Shown here: positions 18,578 through 26,792 of the stretch, piece after piece
Layout: every line of letters starts with the position of its first letter
Position numbering within the stretch: the stretch's first letter is position 1
Assembly (NCBI GenBank): GCA_965203985.1
Contig: CBDBDS010000012.1
Coordinates: forward strand, 124,001-188,000
Source: Bin87 sp965203985
GTDB taxonomy: Bacteria; Chloroflexota; Dehalococcoidia; Lucifugimonadales; UBA3495
Length of the DNA: 64,000 bases
Direction of reading: 5' to 3'
The notes under the pieces: generated by a model
The model's database searches: none
Told to the model about the DNA's origin: nothing
The model's input: only the letters and a program-made list of their open reading frames with translations
Position numbers and translations under genes: made by a program

Positions 18578-18973
18578 ATGGCAATCTCACTCGCAGACAG
18601 CAACCGGATCATGGCGGCGGCCATCGCCCAGGCGAACGAACTCAACATCAAGATCAGCGTCGCGGTGGTGGACGCCGGCGGTCGGCTGATCGGCGTGCAG
18701 CGCATGGACGGCGCTATCTGGGCGTCGGCCTACGGCTGCCAGGGCAAAGCGGTCGCGTCGGCGGCCTTCGGACGACCCAGCGGCGAGATGCAGGACCGCG
18801 CCACGGCTCCCACGCCGGCGGGCATCCGGGAGCGCTCCGGGTCGGAGATGATCTTCGGCCAGGGCGCGGTGCCCATCGTGCAGGACGGCGCGGTGGTCGG
18901 AGCCTGCGGTGTCGGCGGCGGCACCAGCGAAGAAGACGAGCAGTGCGCGTCGGCGGGAGCGGGAGCCCTGTAA
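18578..18973 (+). CDS. GlcG/HbpS family heme-binding-like protein
   Basis: A 131-residue protein whose ATG follows a strong AGGAGG. VAVVDAGGRLIGVQRMDG near residues 28-45, followed by KAVASAAFGRPSGEM and a C-terminal GACGVGGGTSEEDEQC, match the GlcG/HbpS (DUF336) family throughout its length. Members of this family bind heme or act as small cobalamin- or diol-pathway-associated proteins; the role here is unknown. It has no signal peptide. A strong terminator follows its stop. Confidence 0.88.
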   Translation: MAISLADSNRIMAAAIAQANELNIKISVAVVDAGGRLIGVQRMDGAIWASAYGCQGKAVASAAFGRPSGEMQDRATAPTPAGIRERSGSEMIFGQGAVPIVQDGAVVGACGVGGGTSEEDEQCASAGAGAL

Positions 18974-18997
18974 CCGTCACATCCCGGTGAAACCGGA

Positions 18998-19050
18998 TCC
19001 GCCTGTGGTCGCGGCCTTCGCGAAGACGCCCGGAACCACAGGCGGTTTTT
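18998..19050 (+). terminator. Rho-independent terminator after the GlcG-like gene
   Basis: An 11-bp perfect stem, CCGCCTGTGGT pairing with ACCACAGGCGG across a long loop, is followed directly by TTTTT. It lies 25 bp after the GlcG-family stop on the same strand, and overlaps no gene except the non-translated cyclase remnant region to its right. Confidence 0.8.
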
Positions 19051-19058
19051 CGTGTCGG

Positions 19059-19154
19059 TCAAGGCGCCAGTGCCAGAACCGACGCCGGGCTCCCGCTCCC
19101 ACCCACCAGCGGCAACCGGCCGATCACCAGCGTCGCGCCGGTAGCCGGTAACTA
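19059..19154 (-). pseudogene. Untranslated C-terminal tail of the cyclase gene beyond an in-frame amber codon
   Basis: Beyond the TAG that ends the cyclase frame, the same reading frame continues for 30 sense codons to a TGA. They encode LPATGATLVIGRLPL and then a GGSGSPASVLAL segment. This is the expected C-terminus of cyclase/kynurenine-formamidase family proteins, where a G-A-T strand and a GGSG-P motif close the fold. A single CAG-to-TAG change after LNNLD would explain it. A sequencing error, nonsense mutation or readthrough are the possibilities; TAG is used as an ordinary stop by several neighbouring genes. Confidence 0.75.
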
Positions 19155-19775
19155 GTCCAGGTTGTTCAGGCATTCCAGCGCGATGCCGTCCCGCTGCGCC
19201 ACCGTCCGGCTGACTCGTAGCTCGGCGTCGATTCCGGGGTCGACTCCGTGCGTGTCGATCCCGATCCCGGCCGCTGCCCGTTCTTCCAGCAGGAACGTCA
19301 CCGCCTCTCTGCTGAACCCCGGCGTATGCATCAGGCCATCGGCCCCCAGGTTGATGAACCGTTCCGGGTCGTCCCAGTATCGGTGCCAGCCGGTCAGCAA
19401 TAATACCATGGCACCCGCTGCGATCTTGCCGTGCCTTCGCTCCCAATCGAAGATTTCTTCGACCGTCAGCACATGGTCCGGGTCCATCCCGGAGCTGCTG
19501 CGGGAATCGATCACCACGGCCGGGGTAATCAGGGCCTCGGGCGAGATGCCGTCCGGCCCTGAGCCCTGATCATGAAGCGCCGATGGCGTCGCAATGTGCG
19601 TGCCGCTGTGCTCCCCCATGCTGAACCGTCGCAGGAAATAACCTTCGGCCGCGAGGCTGGCCGTCGTTTCGAAATGCACCGGTGGATCTCCCGGCCAGAT
19701 GGGAATGCCCGGCTTGATCGGATGGGTCAGGTCGACCACCCGGCGGAAGGCAATGGTCCTCTTCGGTTGCTCCAT
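19152..19775 (-). CDS. Cyclase family (kynurenine formamidase-like) protein, truncated by amber stop
   Basis: The 207-residue product begins with a VVDLTHPIKPGIPIWPGDPP segment and carries EHSGTHIATPSALHDQG near residues 53-69, the family's metal-binding HxGTHxDxPxH region. The usual Asp is replaced by Ala. Members hydrolyse N-formylkynurenine or form cyclic amides using a divalent metal. The C-terminal ~30 residues of the family lie beyond an in-frame TAG (see the remnant entry), so the protein probably lacks its last strand and may be inactive. It lies 16 bp after a 102-residue hypothetical gene in the same orientation. Confidence 0.85.
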   Translation of the reverse strand: MEQPKRTIAFRRVVDLTHPIKPGIPIWPGDPPVHFETTASLAAEGYFLRRFSMGEHSGTHIATPSALHDQGSGPDGISPEALITPAVVIDSRSSSGMDPDHVLTVEEIFDWERRHGKIAAGAMVLLLTGWHRYWDDPERFINLGADGLMHTPGFSREAVTFLLEERAAAGIGIDTHGVDPGIDAELRVSRTVAQRDGIALECLNNLD

Positions 19776-19791
19776 GGTCGCTAACGGTTGC

Positions 19792-20100
19792 TCAGGCCGC
19801 GGCTCGCAGCGTGCGGCGCGCCGGCGGCGGTTCGCTTCCGGGCATCCCCGCCGGTAGCATTCCCCGCATGTTCACCAAGTGTTTGTCGACCCAGAGCATG
19901 GCATCGGGGAAGCTGCGAGTTGCGCCGAGTTCGGTCAGTTGTCCGAACCCGTTGCGCCCGTAGATCACATAGCAAATCGACGGGACCTCTCCGTGGATGA
20001 GGTATCCCCGGTAGGATATTCGCCGGCCGCCCGCCGGGATGCGGGAGGTGGCTACGGCGTGGGTGGCGTCGATGATGCCGTTGCGGGTGTCGGTGCTCAT
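19792..20100 (-). CDS. Hypothetical protein, 102 aa
   Basis: The ATG giving MSTDTRNG is preceded by AGGAG at ideal spacing, so I start the gene there although the frame is open upstream. A central ISYRGYLIHGEVPSICYVIY stretch is followed by SFPDAMLWVDKHL, reminiscent of small conserved proteins with a beta-hairpin and a final amphipathic helix. The C-terminal 20 residues are Pro/Arg/Ala-rich. No family was recognised. It is cotranscribed with the truncated cyclase. Two LexA-like boxes lie 39-66 bp upstream of its start. Confidence 0.6.
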   Translation of the reverse strand: MSTDTRNGIIDATHAVATSRIPAGGRRISYRGYLIHGEVPSICYVIYGRNGFGQLTELGATRSFPDAMLWVDKHLVNMRGMLPAGMPGSEPPPARRTLRAAA

Positions 20101-20138
20101 TTCAACTCCTGCCGCGCTGGTTGCAGCGCATTTGTGTT

Positions 20139-20166
20139 GAGCACATGTTCTAACAAACGATTGTTC
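20139..20166. promoter_or_regulatory. Two tandem GAACnnnnGTTC-like boxes upstream of the 102-aa gene
   Basis: On the minus strand GAACAATCGTTT and GAACATGTGCTC each match the Gram-positive/Chloroflexota LexA box GAACnnnnGTTC with one mismatch, four bases apart, in front of the 102-residue gene. The tract is markedly AT-rich compared with its surroundings. A role as an SOS or other operator is inference. Confidence 0.3.
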
Positions 20167-20235
20167 TATGTCAACAATCGGGCTGTCAGATTTGCGGATT
20201 TTTGTTCCAATAATTTCCCCTCCTGGCAATACAAA

Positions 20236-20265
20236 GGGCCGGCGATGTCGCCGGCCCAATTTTTG
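20236..20265 (-). terminator. Hairpin downstream of hisS
   Basis: GGGCCGGCGA and TCGCCGGCCC form a perfect 10-bp stem with a two-base loop, 20 bp after the hisS stop. Read leftward it is followed by a short TTTGTATTG tract; read rightward it is followed by AATTTTTG. As hisS is the only adjacent upstream gene in this orientation, it is most likely its terminator, and could work in both directions. Confidence 0.6.
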
Positions 20266-20284
20266 TTCGGGTGAACCCACTGCC

Positions 20285-21544
20285 TTATCCCACGCTGGCC
20301 TGCTGCAGGAACCGTTCAACCGATACGGTCTCCTGGCTGGAGGTTCCCATGTCCCGCACGACCACGGTCGCGTCTCGAACCTCATCATCGCCGATTATCA
20401 CGGTGGCTTCGACACCCAATGCGTTGGCCTGGCGCATCTGCCCACGCAAGGCGCGGCCGCCGTTGGCCAGGATCGCGCCGACCCCGGCGTTGCGCATGCG
20501 GCTGGCGAGCCGAACGCCCTCGACCCGGGCGTCCTCGCCGATCGTCGCAATCAGGTAGCGCGGGGAGGGCTCATCAGGAACCGGGGTTTCGGCCCGCCGC
20601 AGGTTGAGCGCCAGCCGTTCGATGCCACTGCCGAATCCAATGCCGGGCGTGGGCCTTCCGCCCAACTGCTCGATGAGGCCGTCGTAGCGCCCGCCGCCGC
20701 AGATCGTCGACTGGGCGCCTTCCACCGCCGGCTGGATCTCGAACACCGTGCGCGTGTAATAGTCCAAACCACGCACCAGCCGGTGGTCCACCCGGTTGGG
20801 AATGCCCGCCGCGTCGAGGTATGAGCGGACCCTATCCCAGTGCGTTTGGCACTCCCCGCAGAGGCACTCCACTGATTTCGGAGCCTCTTCGCCCAGCGCG
20901 CGGCACGTCTCCACTTTGCAGTCCAGCAACCTGAGCGGGTTGCGCTCCAGCCTTTGCCGGCAGTCCGGACAGAGGTTGGAGGTCTGGCCCTGGTAATAGG
21001 ACTTCAGGGCCCCTATGTATTCCGGGCGGCACTGCCCGTCCCCGATGCTGTTGATTAGCAGGGTGATGTCGGAGAGACCGATGTCGTGCATGAAAGTCCA
21101 GGCCAGCTCGATGACTTCGGCGTCCACCGACGGGTCGCCATCCCCGATGGCCTCCACGCCGAACTGGTGGTGCTGGCGGAACCGGCCGGCCTGCGGCCGT
21201 TCGTAGCGGAACACCGGGCACAGGTAGTACATCCGCACGGGTTGTGCCTGGTTGTGCATGCCGTGTTCCAGGTAGGCGCGGCACACCGGCGCCGTTCCTT
21301 CCGCCCGGAGGGTCAAGTGGTCGCCGCCCCGGTCCTCAAAGACGTACATCTCCTTTTCGACGATGTCCGTCCCCTCGCCGACGCCGTGCACGAAAAGCCC
21401 CGCGTCCTCGAACATCGGGCTGTCGATCCGGCCGTAGCCGAACCGCCGGGCCACGTCAGTCGCATGACCCTCGATGTAGCGCCAGTACTTTTGCTCTGTG
21501 GGCAGACGGTCGGCGGTGCCCCGTGGGGCCTGAAAAGTTGGCAT
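20285..21544 (-). CDS. hisS: Histidine--tRNA ligase
   Basis: Charges tRNA-His with histidine. The 419-residue class II synthetase begins with a PRGTADRLPTEQ motif. Motif 2 is FRYERPQAGRFRQHHQFGVEAIG at about 112-134. The His-specific RGLDYYTRTVFE and GGGRYDGLIEQLGG segments are in the middle, motif 3 is GIGFGSGIERL, and the C-terminal anticodon-binding domain ends the protein. A CPDCRQRL...C...CLCGEC cysteine-rich insert at about 195-235 may bind zinc, as in many bacterial HisRS. It is monocistronic or follows the small C-rich ORF. Confidence 0.97.
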   Translation of the reverse strand: MPTFQAPRGTADRLPTEQKYWRYIEGHATDVARRFGYGRIDSPMFEDAGLFVHGVGEGTDIVEKEMYVFEDRGGDHLTLRAEGTAPVCRAYLEHGMHNQAQPVRMYYLCPVFRYERPQAGRFRQHHQFGVEAIGDGDPSVDAEVIELAWTFMHDIGLSDITLLINSIGDGQCRPEYIGALKSYYQGQTSNLCPDCRQRLERNPLRLLDCKVETCRALGEEAPKSVECLCGECQTHWDRVRSYLDAAGIPNRVDHRLVRGLDYYTRTVFEIQPAVEGAQSTICGGGRYDGLIEQLGGRPTPGIGFGSGIERLALNLRRAETPVPDEPSPRYLIATIGEDARVEGVRLASRMRNAGVGAILANGGRALRGQMRQANALGVEATVIIGDDEVRDATVVVRDMGTSSQETVSVERFLQQASVG

Positions 21545-21589
21545 TTTGTAACCATCCAGCGCCTAGAACAGGCGCATCGTCAAAATGGA

Positions 21590-21877
21590 CTATGCTGCGC
21601 CATCCGTGGCCGGACAACAGTCCGGGCAGCCGCAAGAACAGCCGCCGGGCTCACCGAGCAGGGCGCGGCGGGCCTCTACCGGCAAAGACAAACTATGTTC
21701 CTCTATCACACGAGCGACGCGCTTGCGCTCCTGGGTTAGAGCCGCCGCGCGAATCGCTGCCTCCCGTTTTTGCTCACGGAGTTTCCGCTCGCGGGCTGCC
21801 TCCGCGGCTTTTTCTTCACGCTCCATCTGCTCAAGGGCCATCTGCCTCTTATAGTCCCGATAAGCGGAAAATACCAT
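21590..21877 (-). CDS. Charged coiled-coil protein, likely truncated tandem copy of the upstream membrane protein
   Basis: The ATG giving MVFSAYRDYKRQ was chosen; the frame opens 19 codons earlier but those residues resemble nothing. The product (~95 aa) is almost entirely charged helix with many Glu, Arg and Gln residues and a Cys-rich tail GGCSCGCPDCC. Its start, MVFSAYRDYKR, matches VFSAYKEYKR in the middle of the neighbouring membrane protein, and the AERGLSLDPEAEKILFGES-type ending there corresponds to EEHSLSLPVEARRALLGEP here. So it looks like the soluble half of a duplicated gene whose membrane part is gone. Confidence 0.5.
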   Translation of the reverse strand: MVFSAYRDYKRQMALEQMEREEKAAEAARERKLREQKREAAIRAAALTQERKRVARVIEEHSLSLPVEARRALLGEPGGCSCGCPDCCPATDGAA

Positions 21878-21946
21878 CGTTCTTTCCTTTGCCAGCAATG
21901 AACCGGTCGCCTGCGCCCGGATTGTGGCGCCCATGCCTCGACGGGG

Positions 21947-22420
21947 TCATTGTGAGGATTGGTTATCCGACTCGCCGAACAGGATTTTTTCGGCCTCCGG
22001 ATCCAGCGACAGGCCTCGCTCAGCAAGCTCGCGCCTCTGGCGGGCGCGCTCAGCCTGTTGGCCCTCTTGACGTCCCTCTTCAAGCAGCTCTTGCTGCCAG
22101 GCTTCTCGCCATCTCTTGTATTCCTTGTAAGCCGAGAAAACCATCTTGACCCCCGAGTAGAAAACCAGCGCTGTGGGAAACAGCAGGGCCATGCCTGCTA
22201 TGATCACCCCGTCTTCCTGTTCGGTCAGTCTCTTGAAAAATCCAACTACCGGCCAACCGCCGCAGTGTTCGCAACGAGCAATGGCGGACGCCATTATGAT
22301 GCTGGCGCTGACCGATATTGACCCCTCAACGAATAGCCACGGCCCGCCGCCGGGCTCCTCTCGCAGTATATCACCCGATATTCTCCGGGGACTGTCGCGT
22401 CTCCGCCATCTCCGCCTCAT
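21947..22420 (-). CDS. Small membrane protein with a CxxC motif (paralog B)
   Basis: The ATG overlaps the stop of the CaiB gene by ATGA. After ~25 mostly basic residues, a hydrophobic segment around VSASIIMASAIA leads to CEHC (CxxC), then VGFFKRLTEQEDGVIIAGM, a second hydrophobic segment, and a long charged coiled-coil tail. It shares this architecture and several motifs with paralog A at 18032-18409. The CxxC just after the first helix may coordinate metal or form a disulfide. Function unknown; operon context links it to the CoA transferase only by overlap. Confidence 0.55.
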   Translation of the reverse strand: MRRRWRRRDSPRRISGDILREEPGGGPWLFVEGSISVSASIIMASAIARCEHCGGWPVVGFFKRLTEQEDGVIIAGMALLFPTALVFYSGVKMVFSAYKEYKRWREAWQQELLEEGRQEGQQAERARQRRELAERGLSLDPEAEKILFGESDNQSSQ

Positions 22421-23667
22421 GCCTTGCCTTCGGCTTCCAGCTGGGCCAGTTCGTCCGGCGTCAGCCCGCCGATGCTGCAAAGCACGTCTCGATTATGTTG
22501 GCCCAGCGTCGGCGGCGGATTCAGGGGTGTGTCCATGCATCCAGTTAGCTGCACCGGCGTGTTCACCGTCCGGAAGGAGCCTCCGTAGGTGTCACCGCTG
22601 TCCACGAACATATTCCGCGTCTCCAGGTGCGGGCAGCTGTCCAGATCGGCGGCATCTTGGACAATGCCCATGGAAAACCCGCAACCCAGCAGGTGCTGGT
22701 TCAACTCCCGCTTCGGGATGTGTTGGGACCATTCCTCGATGGCCGGCACGATGTGGCTGGAGAAAAATGGGCCGGTGACGCCCCGTCCCAGGTAGCGCGG
22801 ATCATCCGCCAGTTCGGGGCGCCCCACCAAATCCCACATCGCCCGCCACTTGTCGTCGGCGTCGCCGGCGCCGGCCAATACCACGTAACCGTCCGACGCC
22901 CGCAGCGTCAGTTGCGCCGAAAACATGTTCTCGCGGGCCGTGGTGGTCACCTGCCCGGTGGATTGGAACAGCGGCATGCTGCTGGTGGTGTGGGCCGCCA
23001 TGCAGTCGTACATCGACATGTCCACGTGCTGCCCCCGACCGGTCTTGCGCCGCGACTCCAACGCCAGCATCACGCCCAGCGCGGCCCATACCGCCGGCAC
23101 TGAGTCTCCCATGTTGTCGCCCACCATTTGAGGCCCGCTTTCCGGCGTCCCCGTTGTCACCATCCAGCCGCCCATGCCCTGGACGCAGGGGTTGTTGGCT
23201 GGCCAGTTGGAGTAGGGCCCGCGCAACCCGTCGCTGTCCCCGTAGCCGGAGATGCTGGCGTACACCAGACCGGGGTTGATCTCGCTCAGCCGCTCGTAGC
23301 TGAAACCCAGGCGTCCCATGGCTCCGGGCCCCCAGTTGTCCAGAAGGACGTCCGATACCTTGAGCATGTTTTCGAAAGCGCGTTTGCCGACCGGGTCTCT
23401 CAGATCCAGGGATACGCTTTTCTTGTTGCGGTTGACCCCAAGGTAGCGCGCGCTGATCTGCGAGCCGTCCGGACCCTCCACGAAAGGCTCGTTCCTGCGC
23501 GCCTGGTCTCCGGTTCCCGGCCGTTCGATCTTGATCACCTCCGCTCCCATGTCCGCCAGGATCATGGAGCAGAACGGCCCGGCCACGATGTGCGTTGCAT
23601 CGAGCACGCGCAGGCCTTCCAGTGGCAGCGGTTGCAGGTTTGGTCCAGCGTTGGCAGATGAGGTCAT
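22417..23667 (-). CDS. CaiB/BaiF (family III) CoA transferase
   Basis: The ATG giving MTSSANAGP follows GGAGCAAG and was preferred to an earlier in-frame ATG, leaving 416 residues. PLEGLRVLDATHIVAGPFCSMILADMGAEVIKIERPGTGDQ at the N-terminus is the family signature. A central SMYDCMAAH region holds the Asp that forms the acyl-CoA anhydride intermediate. Family III enzymes transfer CoA between carboxylic acids such as carnitine, formate/oxalate or succinate. No partner acyl-CoA synthetase or racemase gene is adjacent, so the acid is unknown. Confidence 0.9.
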   Translation of the reverse strand: MTSSANAGPNLQPLPLEGLRVLDATHIVAGPFCSMILADMGAEVIKIERPGTGDQARRNEPFVEGPDGSQISARYLGVNRNKKSVSLDLRDPVGKRAFENMLKVSDVLLDNWGPGAMGRLGFSYERLSEINPGLVYASISGYGDSDGLRGPYSNWPANNPCVQGMGGWMVTTGTPESGPQMVGDNMGDSVPAVWAALGVMLALESRRKTGRGQHVDMSMYDCMAAHTTSSMPLFQSTGQVTTTARENMFSAQLTLRASDGYVVLAGAGDADDKWRAMWDLVGRPELADDPRYLGRGVTGPFFSSHIVPAIEEWSQHIPKRELNQHLLGCGFSMGIVQDAADLDSCPHLETRNMFVDSGDTYGGSFRTVNTPVQLTGCMDTPLNPPPTLGQHNRDVLCSIGGLTPDELAQLEAEGKA

Positions 23668-23844
23668 GATCTTGCTCCGTCCCCGTTCAAGGCATGAAAC
23701 AGCGCCACGTCGATGCGCTCGCCGCAACTATAAGCCATCAGCCGCTCGCGCGCACCGTGGCGGCGTCCCGCCTTGGGACCTCGGAGTGCCACCGCCCGTG
23801 CTGACGCCGGCCACCGTCGGTTCCGCTTGTCGTGACGCGCGCGT

Positions 23845-24843
23845 CTAGCGCGACCTCTCGCGGATATAGTCGACCATTTCCAGTAGCGAGCGTCGTGGAG
23901 CGCATTCCGGTAGGTCGTCCAGGGCGGCAGCGGCTTGGGCGCAGTAGTCACGGATCACCGCGAAGCAATCGGGCACGATGCTGGAACCCTCTATCATGTC
24001 CAGCGATTTCTGCAACAAATAGTCGACGTCCGCACCGCCGTTTGTGATGGACGCGAATAGCCGGTCTATCGGGTGGTCGTCAGGATATCGTTCCATCAGC
24101 ATGATGGTGGGCAGCGTCAGCACCCCTTGCAGCAGGTCGTTGCCCACGGGCTTGCCGATTTCGCTGGCATCGCCCTGTATGTCCAGCAGGTCGTCAACGA
24201 TCTGGAAGGCCATGCCAACGTTGTATCCGTACGTGCGCAGCGCCTGCACCTGGTTCTCCGGCGCCCCGCTGAGTATGGCTCCGGTTTCGGCGGAGGTGCA
24301 GAACAACGATGCCGTTTTGCGGTAGATGCGCTCGTCGTACAGGCGGCGGGCTTTGGACGGGTCGAAAGTGGTGAAGAACTCGATGAGTTGCCCGCTGGCC
24401 AGCTCCATGATCGTTTCCGAAAACCGGCGAATGACCCGCACCACGCCGGTATCGCACACGAACGTAGCGGACGTAGCGAACAGGTAGTCTCCCAGCAGCA
24501 CCGCGACGTGATTGCCGTACATCTTGTTGATGGTCGGCTTGCCTCGCCGCAGGCCGGCGTTGTCCACGGTGTCGTCGTGGATCAGCGTCGCCAGGTGCAG
24601 CAATTCCACCGCCGCCGCCATGATCAGGGACCGTTTCCGCTCGTGCTCGTGGAACTCCGCCGCCAGCAGGGTCAGCGCCGGGCGTACCCTCTTGCCTCCG
24701 GAACGCAGGGCATAATCCAAAAGTGGGTCCAGGTCGGCGATGTCGGTTTGGCAGAGCTCGTGCAGCTGCTCTTCGACCTGGGCCAGTTGGTCGACCACCG
24801 GAGCGTAAATCGATACGGTTTGCAGGTCCAGCCCGGTCTGCAC
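23845..24843 (-). CDS. Polyprenyl (geranylgeranyl/longer-chain) diphosphate synthase
   Basis: Condenses isopentenyl diphosphate units onto an allylic diphosphate to make a prenyl chain for quinones or carotenoids. A GTG start after GGAGCGATC is chosen because the upstream open frame overlaps metG; it leaves 332 residues. The first Asp-rich motif is DDTVD at 90-94, followed by LRRGKPT. The second is DDLLD at 217-221, and GNDLLQGVLTLP follows. Chain length cannot be read from sequence alone; small residues before the first motif favour long chains. It lies directly downstream of metG with a 26-bp gap. Confidence 0.88.
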   Translation of the reverse strand: MQTGLDLQTVSIYAPVVDQLAQVEEQLHELCQTDIADLDPLLDYALRSGGKRVRPALTLLAAEFHEHERKRSLIMAAAVELLHLATLIHDDTVDNAGLRRGKPTINKMYGNHVAVLLGDYLFATSATFVCDTGVVRVIRRFSETIMELASGQLIEFFTTFDPSKARRLYDERIYRKTASLFCTSAETGAILSGAPENQVQALRTYGYNVGMAFQIVDDLLDIQGDASEIGKPVGNDLLQGVLTLPTIMLMERYPDDHPIDRLFASITNGGADVDYLLQKSLDMIEGSSIVPDCFAVIRDYCAQAAAALDDLPECAPRRSLLEMVDYIRERSR

Positions 24844-24869
24844 GGTGGATCGCTCCGGAACCGGCGGGA

Positions 24870-26555
24870 TCAGGCGGAGACGCCCAACTGGCCGGCTTCC
24901 TGCTCGGCCACCGCGTCGTCCAGCTTGGTGTAAAGGTTCGACGGGTTCCGCAACATGCCTCCCGGCTTGATGGCCCCGACCAGCGCGTCGAAGTCCCACG
25001 GCTCGTCGGTGATTTCCCCGTCAAATCCGAGGAAGCCATGCAGCTTCTGGCTGGTGAACGGGAGATACGGCGCCAGCATGACTTTCAGGCAGTTGAGCAC
25101 CTGGATGGTCGTGCCCAGCGAGCGGGCGGCGTGCGCTCGGTCTTCCTTGATCGCCTGCCACGGGGCCCGGGCGTCGAGATACCGGTTGCACTCTTGCGCC
25201 AGACCGAAGGCCTGGCTGATTCCCGCCCGGAACCGTGTGTGCGCCAGGCTATCGTCAACCGCCGTCATCGCCTCGCGGGCCGTGCTCAACAGGCGGAGTT
25301 CCATGTCCTCGGGAGCCGCCGCGTCCAAAGGCACCTGGCCGTCGAAGTTGCGGTAGGTGAACCGCAGCACCCGATTCACCAGGTTGCCGTAGGTGGCCAC
25401 CAGTTCGTCGTTGTTGCGTCGTACAAACTCGCTCCAGGTGAAGTCGGTGTCCCCGCTCTCCGGCATATTGATCGACAGCAGGTAACGCAGCGGATCGGGA
25501 TCGTACCGGTCCAGGTAGTCCGGCACCCACACCGCCCAGTTCTGGCTCGTGGAAAACTTGAGGCCCTCCAGGCTCAGGAACTCGTTGGCCGGCACGTCGT
25601 AGGGCAGGTTCAGGCCGCCGTACCCCATCAGCATGGCCGGCCAGATGATGCTGTGGAAGGGGATGTTGTCTTTGCCGATGAAGTAATAAGTCCGGGTGTT
25701 GCTGTCCTTCCAGTAGTCCTGCCACCCGTCGGCGTGCTCGTTTTGGGAAGCCCATTCCACCGCTGCCGAAAGGTATCCGATTACCGCCTCAAACCACACG
25801 TAGATGCGCTTTTCCGCGTAGCCTTCCAGCGGCAACGGGACGCCCCACGTCAGGTCACGAGTGATCGCCCGGTCTTTCAGCCCGCCCTGCAGGAAACTCC
25901 GCGTCCCGTTGGCCACGTTGGGCCGCCAGTGATGTTGCTGATTGATCCACTCCAGCAACGGCTCCTGGAAGGCGGACAGCTTCAGGAAGAAGTGCTCCGA
26001 ATCGCGGAAAGCGGGCGTGTCCCCGCAGATGCTGCAATACGGCTTCACCAGATCGATCGGGTCCAGCGTATGCCCGCAGCTATCGCACTGGTCTCCGCGA
26101 GCCCGCTGGTTGCTGCAGTGCGGACACGTTCCCTCCACGTACCGGTCCGGCAGGAACCGGTCGCATCCCGAGCAGTGGGCCAGCAGCATCGTGTCCGGGT
26201 AGATGTAGCCCTTTTCCTGCAAGCGCAGGAAGAAGTCTTGGACTACCCGCTGGTGATTCTCGGTATGAGTGGTGGTGAACAGGTCGAAGGAGATACCCAG
26301 CCGTTCCCACGTATCAAGGAATTGTGCGTGGTAGCGTTCCAGCACTTCCTGCGGTTCCACACCCTCCTGGTCGGCACGGATGGTTATGGGCGTGCCGTGG
26401 GCGTCGGAGCCGGATACCATCAGCACGTCGTTGCCCTTCATGCGGTGATAGCGGGCAAAAATATCGGCGGCGAGGTAGCAGCCGGCGACGTGTCCCATGT
26501 GTAGCGGGCCGTTGGCGTACGGCCACGCGACACCTATCAAGATGCGCTCGGGCAC
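24870..26555 (-). CDS. metG: Methionine--tRNA ligase
   Basis: Charges tRNA-Met with methionine. The start is taken as GTG because GGAGGGTAACC precedes it and gives MPERILIGVAWPYANG, the family N-terminus; the frame opens 12 codons earlier. The HIGH-equivalent is PYANGPLHMGH, with zinc-knuckle cysteines in LAHCSGCD, YVEGTCPHCS, QCDSCGH and YCSICG. The KMSKS-equivalent is KFSTS, about residue 325. The anticodon-binding domain follows; no C-terminal tRNA-binding OB domain is appended. 561 residues is normal. A 200-bp divergent gap with the S9 peptidase holds the promoters. Confidence 0.96.
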   Translation of the reverse strand: MPERILIGVAWPYANGPLHMGHVAGCYLAADIFARYHRMKGNDVLMVSGSDAHGTPITIRADQEGVEPQEVLERYHAQFLDTWERLGISFDLFTTTHTENHQRVVQDFFLRLQEKGYIYPDTMLLAHCSGCDRFLPDRYVEGTCPHCSNQRARGDQCDSCGHTLDPIDLVKPYCSICGDTPAFRDSEHFFLKLSAFQEPLLEWINQQHHWRPNVANGTRSFLQGGLKDRAITRDLTWGVPLPLEGYAEKRIYVWFEAVIGYLSAAVEWASQNEHADGWQDYWKDSNTRTYYFIGKDNIPFHSIIWPAMLMGYGGLNLPYDVPANEFLSLEGLKFSTSQNWAVWVPDYLDRYDPDPLRYLLSINMPESGDTDFTWSEFVRRNNDELVATYGNLVNRVLRFTYRNFDGQVPLDAAAPEDMELRLLSTAREAMTAVDDSLAHTRFRAGISQAFGLAQECNRYLDARAPWQAIKEDRAHAARSLGTTIQVLNCLKVMLAPYLPFTSQKLHGFLGFDGEITDEPWDFDALVGAIKPGGMLRNPSNLYTKLDDAVAEQEAGQLGVSA

Positions 26556-26792
26556 GGTTACCCTCCATAGTTCCGATGACTGAAATCGCAAGCCAATTCT
26601 AGCATAACGCGTGCTCGGCTTACGCGCGGACGATGCACTCCGACCGTCATTATTCCGCGGGTCTGTAGTGGGGCGTTCGTCCGGCCCGTGTCAAGGGAGG
26701 CCGGGCATGCTGGTTTGTTGCCATCGATGCGTTAGAATACTCGCTATCCCTTCACCTCCCGTTACGGTCGTCTCGCGCAGGCAGGATTGCCC

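Noticed and set aside
19152..19154. Amber codon reassignment (a modified genetic code) to explain the interrupted cyclase
   Set aside because: Other genes in the window, such as the alpha/beta hydrolase, MFS transporter and Type ISP enzyme, end normally in TAG, so it is a stop here.
21950..21965. GTCATTGTGAGG at the end of a membrane-protein gene, resembling the palindromic repeat
   Set aside because: One base differs from the repeat end and no inverted partner lies nearby.
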